A stretch of DNA of 64,000 nucleotides from NCBI GenBank assembly GCA_907165275.2, contig OU015650.1:5114001-5178000 (forward strand), written 5' to 3'. The notes under the pieces are model-generated. The model saw only the letters and a list, made by a program, of their open reading frames with translations. It had not been told where the DNA came from and did not search any database. This DNA is from Zygaena filipendulae (lineage: Eukaryota > Arthropoda > Insecta > Lepidoptera > Zygaenidae). A program made the translations under genes and the position numbers. The first letter of the stretch is position 1, and the number at the start of each line of letters is the position of its first letter. Below are positions 35,335 through 47,512 of this stretch, one piece after another.

Positions 35335-35601
35335 TACTAGCTGTCCCCCGCGATTTTAATCCGCGGTAATTTCGGAGTTCCCGCGGGAATTCGGGAAAAA
35401 AGTGCTGTAGTTTACGGTGATAAGCAGTTCCCTGCATTAATTCCGTAGTTCCCGCGGGAATTCCTGGATAACAACTATCCTATCTTTTAAGTTGGACCAT
35501 ATTATAAATGGTTACAAAATTTTATCAATATCCGTTCAGTAGTTTCGGAGTCCATTGCGGACAGACAACGTGACACGTGATTTATACCTATTATATATTA
35601 A
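35335..35601 (+). repeat. Short interspersed element, GTGACACGTGATTTAT-tail subfamily
   Basis: It has the head TACTAGCTGTCCCCCGCG, a second partial head (AGTTCCCGCGGGAATTCC) and the ACTATCCTATCTTTTAAG body and tail. It is joined directly to the elements on both sides. Confidence 0.88.
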
Positions 35602-35797
35602 GACTAGCTGTCCCCCGCGATTTCATCCGCGGTAATTTCGGAGTCGGAGTTCCCGCGGGAATTCCGGGATAAAAACTATCCTATCTTTTAAGTTGGACCA
35701 TATTATAAATGGTTACAACATTTTATCAAAATCCGTACAGTAGTTTCGGAGTGCATCGCGGACAAACAACGTGACACGTGATTTATATATATTAGAT
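35602..35797 (+). repeat. Short interspersed element, GTGACACGTGATTTAT-tail subfamily
   Basis: Third element of a head-to-tail run, nearly identical to the preceding copy from CTAGCTGTCCCCCGCG to ATATATATTAGATA. Confidence 0.9.
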
Positions 35798-36329
35798 ATA
35801 CATATAGACTAGTGCTGGTCGATGTTTCAGGTACCTACCATAATTTCAGCTAGGATTCTCCCATGGAATTATATTTTTTTTCCTATTTTTTAAATATTTT
35901 ATGTTTCATTTCGGTTTATTATATCGATTCGGAGTATCTCTTAAATCGTGCTCTATGCAAATTATCTAAGCAAGAAAACCTACCTAGGTTTTTAGTTTTA
36001 TTCGCAATTCTGTGATATCTGTAGATAGATATAGAGATTTAATTAAGTGTATCCTCAATTCGATTTGACTATTTCACAAGTAGGTAGATAGAGTTTTTTT
36101 AGCTAAGTTTTTTTAGTACACAAAGCATTCCACTTCGCCTGAAAATTTTAAAACTACTTAACTACGTCGCTAGTACGCATCTATGTAGTTAGCAATAAAA
36201 ACGGAGTAAAGTTTATTTGGTGAGAAACATTGCTGAGAGGAGAGTGCTAGGAGTGGGAACTCGACGCGTGAAGGTACTTCCTTAGTTTTGAAAAGAACGG
36301 GCGGAGAAATACATTTAAATGTTGAATTA

Positions 36330-37038
36330 AAAAAACCGGTCAAGTGCGAGTCGGACTCGCGCACGAAGGGTTCCGTACTTACCATTATCAATAAAAACGG
36401 CAAAAAAACTCACGTCTCATGTATGAGAGCCCCGACAAAACCGATGAGAAACGTATCACGTAGTATACTCTTGAGTCGGAATCAGGCCCGCTTAATCACT
36501 GCTGTGCTTACAGGTCACTTCAGAACAACAGAACACTCCACGAAAATGAAACTTGCGAGCGACTCGTCCTGCAGGAAGTGCGGCGTAGAGGTGGAAACAA
36601 CTGACACATCTTATGTGCGAGTGCGATGCCTCGGCTCGTAAACTTATGGGCCTTCTGGGGACGGCTTACCCAGAACCAGAGGACTTTAGGTTCCTACCCC
36701 TCCACTGCACACTAGCCTTCGCCGCCGAGGTCTTCAGGGAGTAAAGGGATGATCACAGGATGGGGATGGTACAAAAAATTCCAAGGGTCGAAGTACCGAG
36801 GCTTTATCTGCCTACCCCATTAACTAAGATAAGATAAGATGGGAGCCCCTTAAATATTTATTTTATTCTGTTTTTTAGTTATAGCGGCAACAGAAATACA
36901 TCATCTGTGAGAATTTGAACTGTCTACCTGTCACGGTTCATGAGATACAGCCTGGTGGCAAACGGACAGACAGACGGACGGAAAGCGGAGTCTTAGTAAT
37001 AGGGTCCCGTTTTACCCTTTGGGTACGGAACCCTAAAA
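36330..37038 (+). repeat. CCGGtCAAGTGCGAGTCGG dispersed repeat with nested LINE
   Basis: The 5' part (36330-36433) and 3' part (36843-37038, ending GGGTCCCGTTTTACCC then GGGTACGGAACCCTAAAAA) are one element cut in two by the insertion at 36434-36842. Without the insert the repeat is about 300 bp. Confidence 0.85.
36434..36842 (+). pseudogene. 5'-truncated non-LTR retrotransposon 3' end
   Basis: The frame contains LITAVLTGHFRTTEH and then CRKCGVEVETTD...C, which resembles the region after RNase H in R1/Jockey-group polyproteins, ending in a C-terminal zinc-finger-like motif. The frame breaks soon afterwards. The 3' end is (AAGAT)n at about 36826-36840. GAGCCCC is repeated on both sides (36427-36433 and 36843-36849), the target duplication. 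It codes for nothing complete. Confidence 0.8.
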
Positions 37039-38170
37039 AGACATTTTATGCGTCGGCTACTTTTAAAAAATAAAGGAGGGTTCTCTGTACTTCGCCACTA
37101 AGCATGAAACTCACAAGAAGTTTCAGTAATTTACCTTTACGATAGCGCTACCTATTAAGTTCGTGTTTTATGATCGTCTTTTTGTCACTAAATCGACATA
37201 ATACCCACAATATATTGTGAAAATGACGGAAATGTCCATGATTTCACTCGTTTTGGAGATTCCTCGGAAAATCTTTGATGTGCTGAAATAAAAAAGATCC
37301 CAAATGTTTAGTCTACATAAGATATTCATAAACCATGTAACTATGTATCATTCAAATCCGTTGAGTAGATTTTACATGATGCCAGTAAAAACATAACGAC
37401 AAATTGGCTAAAATTAACTCTTTCAATCTGAAGATGTTTTGAAAACGCCTAAAGTCAATGTTGAGCAACAACCCAGAAACAGTTTGCAGTGTTGAAACTG
37501 GAGAGAGTCGTTTTGAAATTTTCTCGTTTTAAACAGCCAAGATGGTACCTAATTTTATACCTACTGTGTTCTTCAAGCAAGAACGTTTATGGAGATTAAA
37601 TTTTCTAAGAGTGCTCTAGTTTTAAACAGCCAATTAAGTTTGAAGGTTGTACGAACTGTATGAAAATAGGTTAGTTGAAACGAAAAAGGCAATGAAATTT
37701 TAACATACAATTTATTATGTGTTTTTCAAATGAGCTCCACAAATTTTTAATACTACTGACATATAATTCTGACTACAATATCGTATATACAATAATATAT
37801 ATTATACAACAATACCGCGTAAGTTAAAAATTTACTATGTTTAGATATACTACCTAGTTTTCCGTGCACTGAATGGGTTCACTCGAGGCAATAATTATTA
37901 TCATTCATTTAATTCAAGCACGTTATTCAAAGCGCGTTATTCAATGATACTTTAATCATGCATGTACCTATTGTATAAAAGAAATAATATACATAATGCA
38001 GTTTTTGTCTCGTGAAAATTAAGAAAATTTTAATTGCGCGGTATTGTTGTACCTATAAGCGACGATATGTAAATGCCGCTGTGGTTTTTCCAATTTAGTG
38101 TTTCAGTAAACTTTACGTATATTCTTTACATACCTACCAAGTATACCAAATGTTAACAAACTGGACTTGC
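37039..38170. other. Non-coding stretch
   Basis: No gene or recognisable repeat; AT-rich throughout. Confidence 0.4.
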
Positions 38171-38175
38171 TTAAT

Positions 38176-38498
38176 GGGCATGTTGACTAATTTTTATTTT
38201 TTAGTCCGTCTTGTAGATTATTAAAAAATATTGGACACGTATTTTTTCTTTTTTTACGTAATCAAAAAATAACGGCGATATATTGAGTTGAAATTTCGCG
38301 TGACGTCACTATTCTGACAGTTTGTATGGTGGTTTTGCGGTTAGTGACGTCACGACCTAATCATCCTAAACTTTAATGCGCTTTATCTCTGTATATTTTA
38401 ATTTATTTTAAAAAGCAAAAAATACGTGTCTATTGTTTTTTTATTTTCTAACTGACGGACTTCTTAGAATTTTGATTTTCAAAAGTAGTCCACATCCC
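38176..38498 (-). mobile_element. TGACGTCA-bearing MITE, copy 2
   Basis: Reverse-complement copy of 21921-22250, from GGGCATGTTGACTAATTTTT to AGTCCACATCCC. Two TGACGTCA palindromes remain (CGTGACGTCACTATTC and TAGTGACGTCACGACC). Confidence 0.85.
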
Positions 38499-41236
38499 TA
38501 TTGCAACAACGATCTTTTTTTGAATCTCAAGGACAAAGTTGCTCGATTGTAAATAGCAAAAACTGGTTTTCTATCTACCTAATTATTGTTTTTAGTGTAA
38601 ATCACATAAAAATATCTAAATGAGCTCTTTAGAAACTATAAATTTCCTTTTTTATCTTTTAGAACCTAGTGTGAAAAAATCTTTTGTGTTACGAATTTCA
38701 GTATAATTCAAGTGCGAATTTTACTGGTTTCTACAACAGTGCACAACAATTTGTCATTTTTTACCCCATCGTCTGATATAAACACAAACAGTCAAAGCGG
38801 AAGCCGTGAAATTTGGAAATTCCTTTGTGTTGGCCCGTCGGCGCCACTTCGCCTTTATACCTTTGGATCTACAAATTTTCAGATTTATTCTTTGAATATA
38901 TTTTGTGGTAGAATGCTTGTCAGCTTTGAAATTCAATTGCTCCAGAGTCGAGACATCGCTGACGACGTTTGCTCCCTTTTTCTATTTAGTACCTATCTTG
39001 AGATAATTTTGTGATGAAATCCTTATTTTATCAATTTAGTTTCAGTTTTAAATTGCCTTATTTTTTATCGTAATAAAGTCATGTCTAGATAATTATAATG
39101 CATAGTATATAATAAATATTCTCAATATTTCTAAATCTATTTACACACAGTAACCCACTACCTACTCGTTATAATAGCGTAGGATTGAAGGGTAAGGCCA
39201 TTTCAGTCCATTCAATATTTTTTTGGAAAACATGATTGTTTATCTGTTTGTACCTACTTTGTGGGCATCAAATAAAAACTAGCGCACTTTTGTAAATGAA
39301 GTGAAGATATGCTCGACTCAACATTTGAATTCTTTTATACCCGTATAAAGAGATGCTGAAAACACGCACATCACTAAATCTGATTGCGATAGGTGGCGCT
39401 GTGGTCGACTTTTACTTTGTACTTTAGTACCTAGTGGGTATGTTTGCGAGGGTGTAACTTATGAACGACTTGCTTCACGCATTAATTCTTTTTTCTGGCG
39501 AGACTATGGTTCCTTCCTAAATTCATTAGGGAAAACCGCAAGGCACAACTTGTTTAAAATCATATAAAAAATCTAATAAGCTTCTCTCATATCGTGGGAT
39601 CCAGCCTAAAGACGGGAGTAAGTTATAAAACAATTGACACTGATACATACGTATACCCTCAAAATATGCTACAGAAAGCTTTCCTGATAACAGAAAAGCA
39701 AAATAATATTATCTTGCTGAGATCTAATGGGAGTTACAGTTGTTTATTAGTAAGCAACAAACAGGCTAGATAAGAATATTTTTCTCTATCCACTCACATT
39801 TTGCTTTCCATTGCATTAGGGGTGGCATATAAAAGAGTAGGTACGACCAAAAATCGAGACTGTCTTTACATAAATATCTCACAAAAGCCATGACCTATTG
39901 AGGGAGGAAAAGTCGGGACATAATTCAATCAGAGTAGGCAATTCGGTCTTTTGTAGTTAAAGACCGCATCCGAATGGAGAGGGTTCTACGATTAAGGCAA
40001 ATACTATAAAGCTATTACAGTTTTATACCCGATCCTAATATATATTCAAAGATTTTGTTCCAGCCTTCTTCGAAAATCTTATAATACTTAGGATTTTAAG
40101 AGCGAAAGCTTCGCACTGACAAGTTAAAATTTCTTAATTTTTTGCTGAACGTTGGTGCAGTAATAATTAATAAAGAATCTGAGCTTTAATTGAAAAACAT
40201 CTTCCTCCATTAAAATTACGTAATTAGTATAAAAACACAAACGAGACGGGAGCACTTAAGAAATTTCTTCAAGGGATCTTATCATGACATCATTTTGTTA
40301 AAAGTAACTGTGATTCATCAATTCCTCTTTGCTTTCTTTTTTAATTAATTTTGACGAATTACCCTCAGTACCTAGCTTCTCAACTTCTACACAATATCTC
40401 TTGTTTAATTAAATACTGAAGTGTCACTCGAAAAGCGCGACAAACAGAAGTATCTACTATTTGAATGTGTACCCAGATCCGTCTAGTCTTATATTTACTT
40501 AGTAGGTATACTCGAGAAAAGCATCGATTTGTTTAAACAGAGAGTAACATTTCTCTATCTCTAATTGATCCTTGAACTTTTTGCAAAACCGAATTAATTT
40601 CAACAAGCTCTTCAAATATATTTGTGTATCTATTTTGTCTGAATGACTACAAAAACTGCGATTATTGTTGCAATTAAAGTTTACAGATTTATCGTTAAAA
40701 TATAGTCTTTAATATCTGTGAATTTAATACCTAGTAATCGTAACAAAAAAAACGCTACCATATCGATTATATCACCATTCAAAAGTAAATATAACATGTA
40801 GCCCCTATTTTTTAACGATTTATGATTTATGATACACGTTATGTTATAACGAAGTGTGCACGTAGGAAAATTTGCCTTATTTAGCATTTTATCTTATCTC
40901 GTTCGACGTAGGAAGGGTCGGGCCCGCTGTGTCCTCCCCTACATAAACAAAACGGGACGCAATTTTCGTGTTCAAGTCAATAGCTTAGAATAATAAGCGA
41001 TGGTAAGTAATATTAAGTAAATCCAGTGCTGAGTCCCATTTAGATTGTGCGTTACTATTGGAACGCACATTTTCTTCGTTTAAGTAATCTCTACGAAAAC
41101 TATCGAGTTTGTAACTATCGAGTAAAATGTGACTGGTATATAGGTATATGTAGGTATCGCGCTTTGGATTTCTTCTTTATAATCGCGCGTAATCTTAAAT
41201 CAAGTCACCATGAGGTTATAACTATGTATTAGTCAA
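38499..41236. other. Non-coding stretch with possible islands
   Basis: No gene seen. 38770-38960 (GTTGGCCCGTCGGCGCCAC) and 40890-40970 (GTCGGGCCCGCTGTGTCC) are GC-richer and unmatched here. Confidence 0.4.
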
Positions 41237-41520
41237 GAATAATAATAATAATAATAATAATCCACATCACAACACACAGATCTACTTGATCCCACAGTAA
41301 GCTATCATTAGCTTGTGTCGTGGAAACCAAGCAAACGTGGTATATACTACATAGAATTACTTATATATTATACTATAGATATATAAACACACCCAGACTG
41401 GAAAATGGAACTCTGTGTTCATCACACAAAGTCCAACCCCACCGGGAATCGAACCCGGAACCCCTTGATTAGCGGGCAGGCATGGTGACCATTGCGCCAA
41501 TCGGGTCGTCGTCAGAAGCA
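41237..41520 (-). repeat. Full-length tRNA-derived SINE with (ATT)n tail
   Basis: The minus strand begins with a tRNA-like head: GGCGCAATGGTCACC as A box and CCGGGTTCGATTCCCGG as B box. It continues through CAGAGTTCCATTTTCCAG and GTTTCCACGACACAAGC, and ends in about eight ATT units (plus-strand AAT run at 41239-41262). It is transcribed, if at all, by RNA polymerase III. The head does not fold as a complete tRNA. Confidence 0.82.
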
Positions 41521-44337
41521 TCTGTACTTTTTTGTTAATTGTTAATTTCACTGTTTCACAGCTAACCGATTAATTATTATCGATAAAATATAATTATGTA
41601 GGACAAATTATGTGTAAATTTCTATTGAATGAATTAAAAAGAGAAGTATGTATATTATATTATTATGCCGCACCACAGATAATATAATACATAGTTATTC
41701 TTCTGAGTATCCACCTCTATTCTTCTTCTTCTTCTCTCTATCTACCGGAGGTCGCATATGAAAAGATTGCGTTTAGCAATATAGACCACCTCATTTTACA
41801 TTCGTATTTACCTACATGTTTTCTGAGTTTTTATTTTTCTACTGTGTGCAACAAAGTATGTTAGAATTGATTTGATGGAAGTTTTCTTAAACTGACATCA
41901 ATTGCTTGAAGAGTGCATTTTATTAACCATAACAGTTCATTTGAATATTCAGTGTTATGAACTTTTTCTGATGTTTGCTTTCATTCGTTTACCTAGTGGA
42001 GAAAATAAAACGGGCTATTTCGAGAACCTTTCGAGTTATTTAATAACAGTTCATAGTTGGCATCTGAAGTGCAATATGGAGGGCAATTCTAGAGTACTCG
42101 CTTAGAGCTGGCTTACTTCACAGACCATTAAATTTTTCCTGTTTGCATTTTTTAGCATACGTTACGCTCGCTCACAACGGCGCGGCGCGCGTCGCGGCGG
42201 CTGGCGCGGTTGAGGCGTCGTATTTTTACGATTGTAGTTTTAGGGGAAGTGGTTTCTACGTACGACCATCTTTATCTGCAGATGTGAATTTATTAAATTC
42301 TCTTTTCTAAAATGGAACTGATTGAATCAAAGAGTGTTTATATTTCATTATTAGTTTGGCCCGTTTAATATAAGTTACTTATAGTCGATAGGAATCTTGA
42401 ACCATTATTTGATAGAAGAGAAGTAACGCCATGTTGTGTGGTGGTGTAGTAGTAATTGTTAGTTTTTACCTTATTTAATACTTTTTAGACAATTTCAAAA
42501 ACTGTGTCAAACTCAAAATGTAATCAGATCAGATTTTGTTGCTAAATAGAATAAAGGTTGAACTTAAATATATCGTAATTCTTTAAGCGTACCTAACTTA
42601 TCTTATACCTGAAAAAAAAAAACAAAATCTAAATTGAATGAAATTTGATGGTAGGTACCTACCTAAAAAATAAAATGGCAATGGTATGTCTGACGGATTC
42701 ATTAATATAGCCTTTCGATTCAGTTTTCTATTTCTATATTGGTCCGCTGATTTATAATTTAAATTTTTTAATGGATGACCGTCTAGTTTGAAAACCGTTA
42801 AACTACTTTAGATAGAAGGTTCACACAATTTATTTAATCATGAAAATAAATGGAACATAATTTCATAACTTGTGAAATTATGGGTGGGTTCATGCGAGTA
42901 AATGTCTTTGAATGAAACCTTCTATAAGATAATTTAATTATGTGTATTATAGGTACTCACTTGTAAAAAATATGTGGTTTAGTAGAGTATATTTTTATTG
43001 TTCTGTGTTGTACTTAAAACTGTTATGCAGTTTGGCGGGTGTAAACTAGGAACAAGGCTAATTTGTTTTAAAATGTATAAAAAGTTCATTATTATTATTA
43101 TTCTCAATTTGATTTTGGAGAATAAAATCGTTGAACGACCCATAAGTATGAATTCTCAGCACGTAGGCAACTTGCGCGCTCAATTTTCATGTTTATAATA
43201 ACTAACGTTAAAATTTTACCTTTTTTATGTATTTGAAATAAGTATCGAATGCTGCAATACCATCCTTCAATACGTCCTTTGTTAAACCTTACAGCCTCTA
43301 TATTATGACCGTAATTTCCTTTATTGGATTTATGCTTAAGAGTATAGGTATTAGCAATAATTGAGAATATTTTAGCAAGCAACGGAAGTATACATGGGCA
43401 ATCAACTCGCTGCTTGAGTTCGTACTCGTTCGAGTATGGATATGAGTTTTTTCTTGATTTCTTTAGACTGCATCTGCATACTATTAAAAAATGTAATATT
43501 ATTATCATTCTTACGTATATTAGCCTAAGACATTTTTCTAGAAAATTTGGTCTTACGCAACAACTTGGCTTCCATTATCTTCACTAAAACGTATTAACGT
43601 TTTTAAGTACCTACCTATAGTAAATAATATTATAGACATCATTAGATTATCAAAATGATTTCAACGATAAAAACACAATAAGTATTCCAACATCTAATTT
43701 AATAATATGATAAAACAAAATATACGGTAGATAATATTGCGCAGTTGTTCGGAAGCTTAGTTTTTCTATTTACTTATTTATGTGTCCTTAATATCGTCTG
43801 AAAATTTGTTGTTTTATTCTAAAATATTTTTATTAACAAAGTTAGGTAAGTATTTAAAAAAATATCAACAAAAAAACCTGTCAATAAAAAAATATTCAAT
43901 CGTTTTTTCGTAGATTTTACTCAATATGTACCTATACCTAATACTTTGATCGACGCTCTTGGTGGAGAGCCACCGTTAACCATTTTAAATTAATTTCTAA
44001 TATGCCTCGATATCGCATTTAAACGCAAATTAATAAAATATCTTACATTTTAATTGGTTATAATTAAAAGATCGGTGATTATTCAAATTTAACTATCCTA
44101 GAAACGGTATTATCCTTTTAACTTGTGTATAATATATTAAAATGAAATAATAATCGTTACAAATAATTAATAACCTAATTAAAAACCTCCATAAGATAAA
44201 ACATACCTATAATACATCAAAAACACACGCTTAGTCAGCATCAGAAATATCACTTTTGATAGTTACAATAGTTATAATTTTTTTACTATGTCTGTACTGA
44301 CTCAGGTACGTACTGCACACAGCCCAAAGTAACGTGT
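41521..44337. other. Non-coding stretch with a small CpG-rich patch
   Basis: No gene recognised. 42165-42221 is extremely CpG-rich (CGGCGCGGCGCGCGTCGCGG) in otherwise AT-rich DNA and could be a promoter or 5' exon. The long minus frame at 43104-43508 shows no domain. Confidence 0.4.
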
Positions 44338-44339
44338 AA

Positions 44340-44515
44340 AGGCCTCTCCACATTCGCGCGCGATTCACGACGCGAACCACGGTCACGCAAGAACTTTTTG
44401 GGTTCCACATTCGCCGTCATTCGCGCCAGTTTCACAGTATACTTCGCGCACTTAACAAACATGGACGTCGAAGTTGCTGCTGCGGGGATACTTAGGTCAC
44501 AGATAATATAATACT
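44340..44515 (+). mobile_element. Possible 5' end of a PIF/Harbinger-like element
   Basis: It starts AAAGGCCTCTCCACATTCGC after TAA, then alternating CpG-rich words, then an ATG frame MDVEVAAAGILRSQ reminiscent of Harbinger-type transposase starts. No matching inverted right end was found, so it would be a 5' fragment. Confidence 0.35.
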
Positions 44516-44736
44516 ATACAGTTCCGATTCGAACTTTAATAATATGGTTCCTAAACAATTTATGCTCGTCACAACTCACAACGTATATGGCAAAGTGGAA
44601 CTGATAGTGATGTACCAGGAGAACTCCTCAAAAAATTAACGTCCCTGCATCAGGAAAAGCAATATTTTGTAAAAGGTGATGAGCAGTTGACCTTAGGCTA
44701 TTGTAACTTAGATAAATTACAAACAGTCTCACAAAC

Positions 44737-44940
44737 AAAATACCGATTTAAGCCAACAGACAAAATACACGTAATACCTACTATTATTGGTTTGTGCTAC
44801 CACTTTTCGATATGAAGTCGGTGACAAGCCAAGTATGGAGTAGGTAGATAGATGGGCTAAGTCCAATCCCGCCACGAGCTCGTCGTGAACTGAACAACCC
44901 AAGTGGGCAGACGTAAGCGGGCTTGGCACCGAATTCAAAT
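44737..44940 (+). repeat. Core-plus-arm repeat, copy 2
   Basis: The arm (AAAATACCGATTTAAGCC ... GTGCTACCACTTTTCGA) precedes the core (TCGGTGACAAGCCAAG ... GGCACCGAATTCAAAT). Relative to copy 1 at 12365-12572 the arm is inverted and on the other core end. Confidence 0.78.
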
Positions 44941-45580
44941 TTATATTATATGTAGCTCACTCATATACCAGGTACGCGCCACGCATCAGCTCGATCGAGC
45001 GACGATCGAGGTCATTGATCGCCTGCACTATCGGCGATTATAGACGATTAGGCGCGAACACGATTTTGTAGAGGGCATACTCGACTGTACGCGCCGATCA
45101 TCGCCTACGATCGCCTGCGAGCCGTTAATTGACGGTTTTTCGGGCACGCGTCAAAGAGATCACGGGGGGCTATTATGTAACTTTTGTTGATATGTAAATT
45201 TTCGATGGCAATCAAAAATATAGTGGTTTTACGATTACAGTATGCACGTTTTGACAGCTACAATATCTAGCAATCAACCAAAATAAACATATACGTAGGC
45301 TTCAAAAGTTGAAGCTGCCTAAATATGATTAATTAATTACAAAATCGCTTAATTGCCCTGTAGGTGGTCGCGCTGAGGTGTCCACATGATAGGAAAGTGA
45401 AGCGATGCATACGTAAAATAGTAGGTGAAGTAGGTACGTAGGTAAATACTGAAAATATGACTTATCGGTGGTCAAATAAAGAAACATTCAAGTTCTTAGA
45501 ACTTTACCAGACTTGTCCAGATTACTTCATTATTAAATAAATGGTTGCAGCAGCAACACACTCCACGTTCATCCTGAGTC

Positions 45581-45727
45581 TATAGATGGGCTATCAACCC
45601 GGAGGTTGGGCTTAAACTTGATAAAAGCCAGATTTTTACGGTCTTTTATCGGGTTTAAGCCCGAAAACGGTGAGCTTTTATCGGGCTTAATCCCAGGCAC
45701 CGGGTTGATTGCCTATCAATCTATAAT
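45581..45727. mobile_element. About 147-bp foldback element
   Basis: The left arm ATCAACCCGGAGGTTGGGC then TTAAACTTGATAAAAGC pairs with the right arm GCTTTTATCGGGCTTAATCC then ACCGGGTTGAT. The outer words TATAGAT and ATCTATA are also inverted. Non-coding; no match elsewhere in the window. Confidence 0.7.
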
Positions 45728-45894
45728 CATGACGCTTGCCGTTCGACAAACTATATAGACGATTGTGTGGATGCTTGTACGATGATCGTGCCGATTATAA
45801 ACAATCAAACATTTTATTTTATGAACATAATATTTATATTAGTGAATACTTTTAATCCTGTAAATATTTGCAGCTTATTAATAAACGGGTGAAA

Positions 45895-46013
45895 GAAGGA
45901 CTTTCATTATAGGAAGTTACGGTAGTCCTGAGTGACATAGGGTAATTTTCATCCCGAAATTCTCACGGGAATTCCGAAATTACCGCGAGCGAAACCGCGG
46001 AGGACAGCTAGTC
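45895..46013 (-). repeat. Short interspersed element, 5' part
   Basis: The plus strand reads GGAAGTTACGGTAGTCCTGA, then ATCCCGAAATTCTCACGGG, ending GAGGACAGCTAGTC. The tail is missing. Confidence 0.75.
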
Positions 46014-47019
46014 TACTCATATTCGACGGACGAAAAAAAATTTTGTTAATTAGCCAATTACTAGAGAACTTTGATTTTTATGTAGATGTAAGGTAAATTA
46101 TTAAAATAATTGTGGTTATGAAAAATAAACCACGTTTTTATTCTACTTATTGTTTAATTTCCTGCTATCCGTATGGAAATAAACAATGTGACGAATTTAC
46201 TACAACCAAAATTAATATAAGTATTGCATTTGCAACTTGCAACGACACGATATTCTAACTTGAAGTAAACATGCACAAAGTGGTATTCACATAAAATGTT
46301 CACTAAAATGTTATTTGCCTGTGTTTATTAGAAGTGACTAAAGTTGAATCTTCTCTAATTAAATAATTATATGTTTACTATATCAATAGACATTTATATA
46401 ATATAATATGTTTTTAACTTTCAACTAATTGACTCAATAGACAAAAAAAATTGACCCTTATACCTACTATATGGAGATTTAATTAAATTCGTACTAAATT
46501 GGTTGGGGATAATAACCAATTAAAATAAAAATTTACAAAACTTAATGATAGCAAATTAATAACGTTTTGTTAATCAAATATTTACCTAAACCCATTATTT
46601 TATCAATAACAAAAAAAAACCACACCACTTACTAAATAACACTCCTGTGGCCACTGACTCCGGAAGCGAGCATTTTGAAATAAAATCTTCCAACCTATAA
46701 GGACCTTTCAGTTTAAACTCTATGTCCACATTGCACAGAGTTTGAATTTAAAGTAACATTAATTTTCACCAAAGGCACAAACGCTGCCCCAAACGGATGT
46801 CACCGGCAGTCACCTTATTTGGATTCGGTCCAGGCTCAAACGACAAAGTTTTATGTTATTTCAATGTGGTTTAACCAGAAAGAATCGGGTTTACAACGCA
46901 ATAGAGTTGCGATAAAACGATTTAGTAGACAATATGTGCTTTTTATTAGAAAAAAAAAATGTTTATTTTCAATTTTTAATAGGTACGTTTAACATATTTC
47001 TTACCATAAGTTAGCTAGC
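46014..47019. other. Non-coding stretch
   Basis: No gene seen. 46640-46870 (GTGGCCACTGACTCCGGAAG; CCAAACGGATGTCACCGGC) looks single copy. Confidence 0.35.
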
Positions 47020-47360
47020 TACTGTCTCTGATTTCAGAGTCCTCGTGGGAATGAAAGATACCTACTCTAAGGCTTTTTCTGCACGCACGCAAAATTTCAT
47101 GATGATCGGTTGAGTAGTTAAAGCGCAAAACGGAAACCGAGAGAAAGACAGGCAGAGTCCACATTTATATTAGGTATACTTGCTTTTCCCCGTGGTTTGG
47201 AGTTTTTGGGAGTTCCCGCGGGAATTAAAGTACCCTATATCGTTCTATGTACTCCTGACAACGTGTATGCAAAATTTCATGATGATTGGTTAAACAGTTA
47301 AGGCGTGCGAGCGCAACAAACGAACAAACAAATAAATTCACTTTTGCATTTCTAATGACA
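47020..47360 (+). repeat. Two diverged short interspersed elements in tandem
   Basis: The first (to 47178) has CAAAATTTCATGATGATCGG and a decayed head. The second starts TGCTTTTCCCCGTGG and keeps GGGAGTTCCCGCGGGAATTA and TGACAACGTGTATGC, ending TTTTGCATTTCTAATGA. Confidence 0.75.
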
Positions 47361-47512
47361 GAAAGGATTATGGATTTCTTAATTAAGTATTATTTTTTTT
47401 TTTTAATTCTGCTTTCCGACTACCTAAATCAGATGGAAAATAATTAAACAAAGGAGTTTATAAAGTTTATAAGTAAGTATCTAATATTATAAGCACTTTT
47501 ATAATTTTACAA

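Noticed and set aside
36288..36641. 117-codon plus-strand open frame as a gene
   Set aside because: It starts in the dispersed repeat and continues into the nested LINE fragment, so it is a chance chimera of two transposons.
41440..41510. Minus-strand tRNA gene candidate with A and B boxes
   Set aside because: The head continues directly into a SINE body with an (ATT)n tail, and the acceptor stem is not complete.
43104..43508. 134-codon minus-strand open frame, the longest unassigned one
   Set aside because: No domain, signal peptide, splice context or codon pattern was seen, and it lies in AT-rich DNA where such frames arise by chance.
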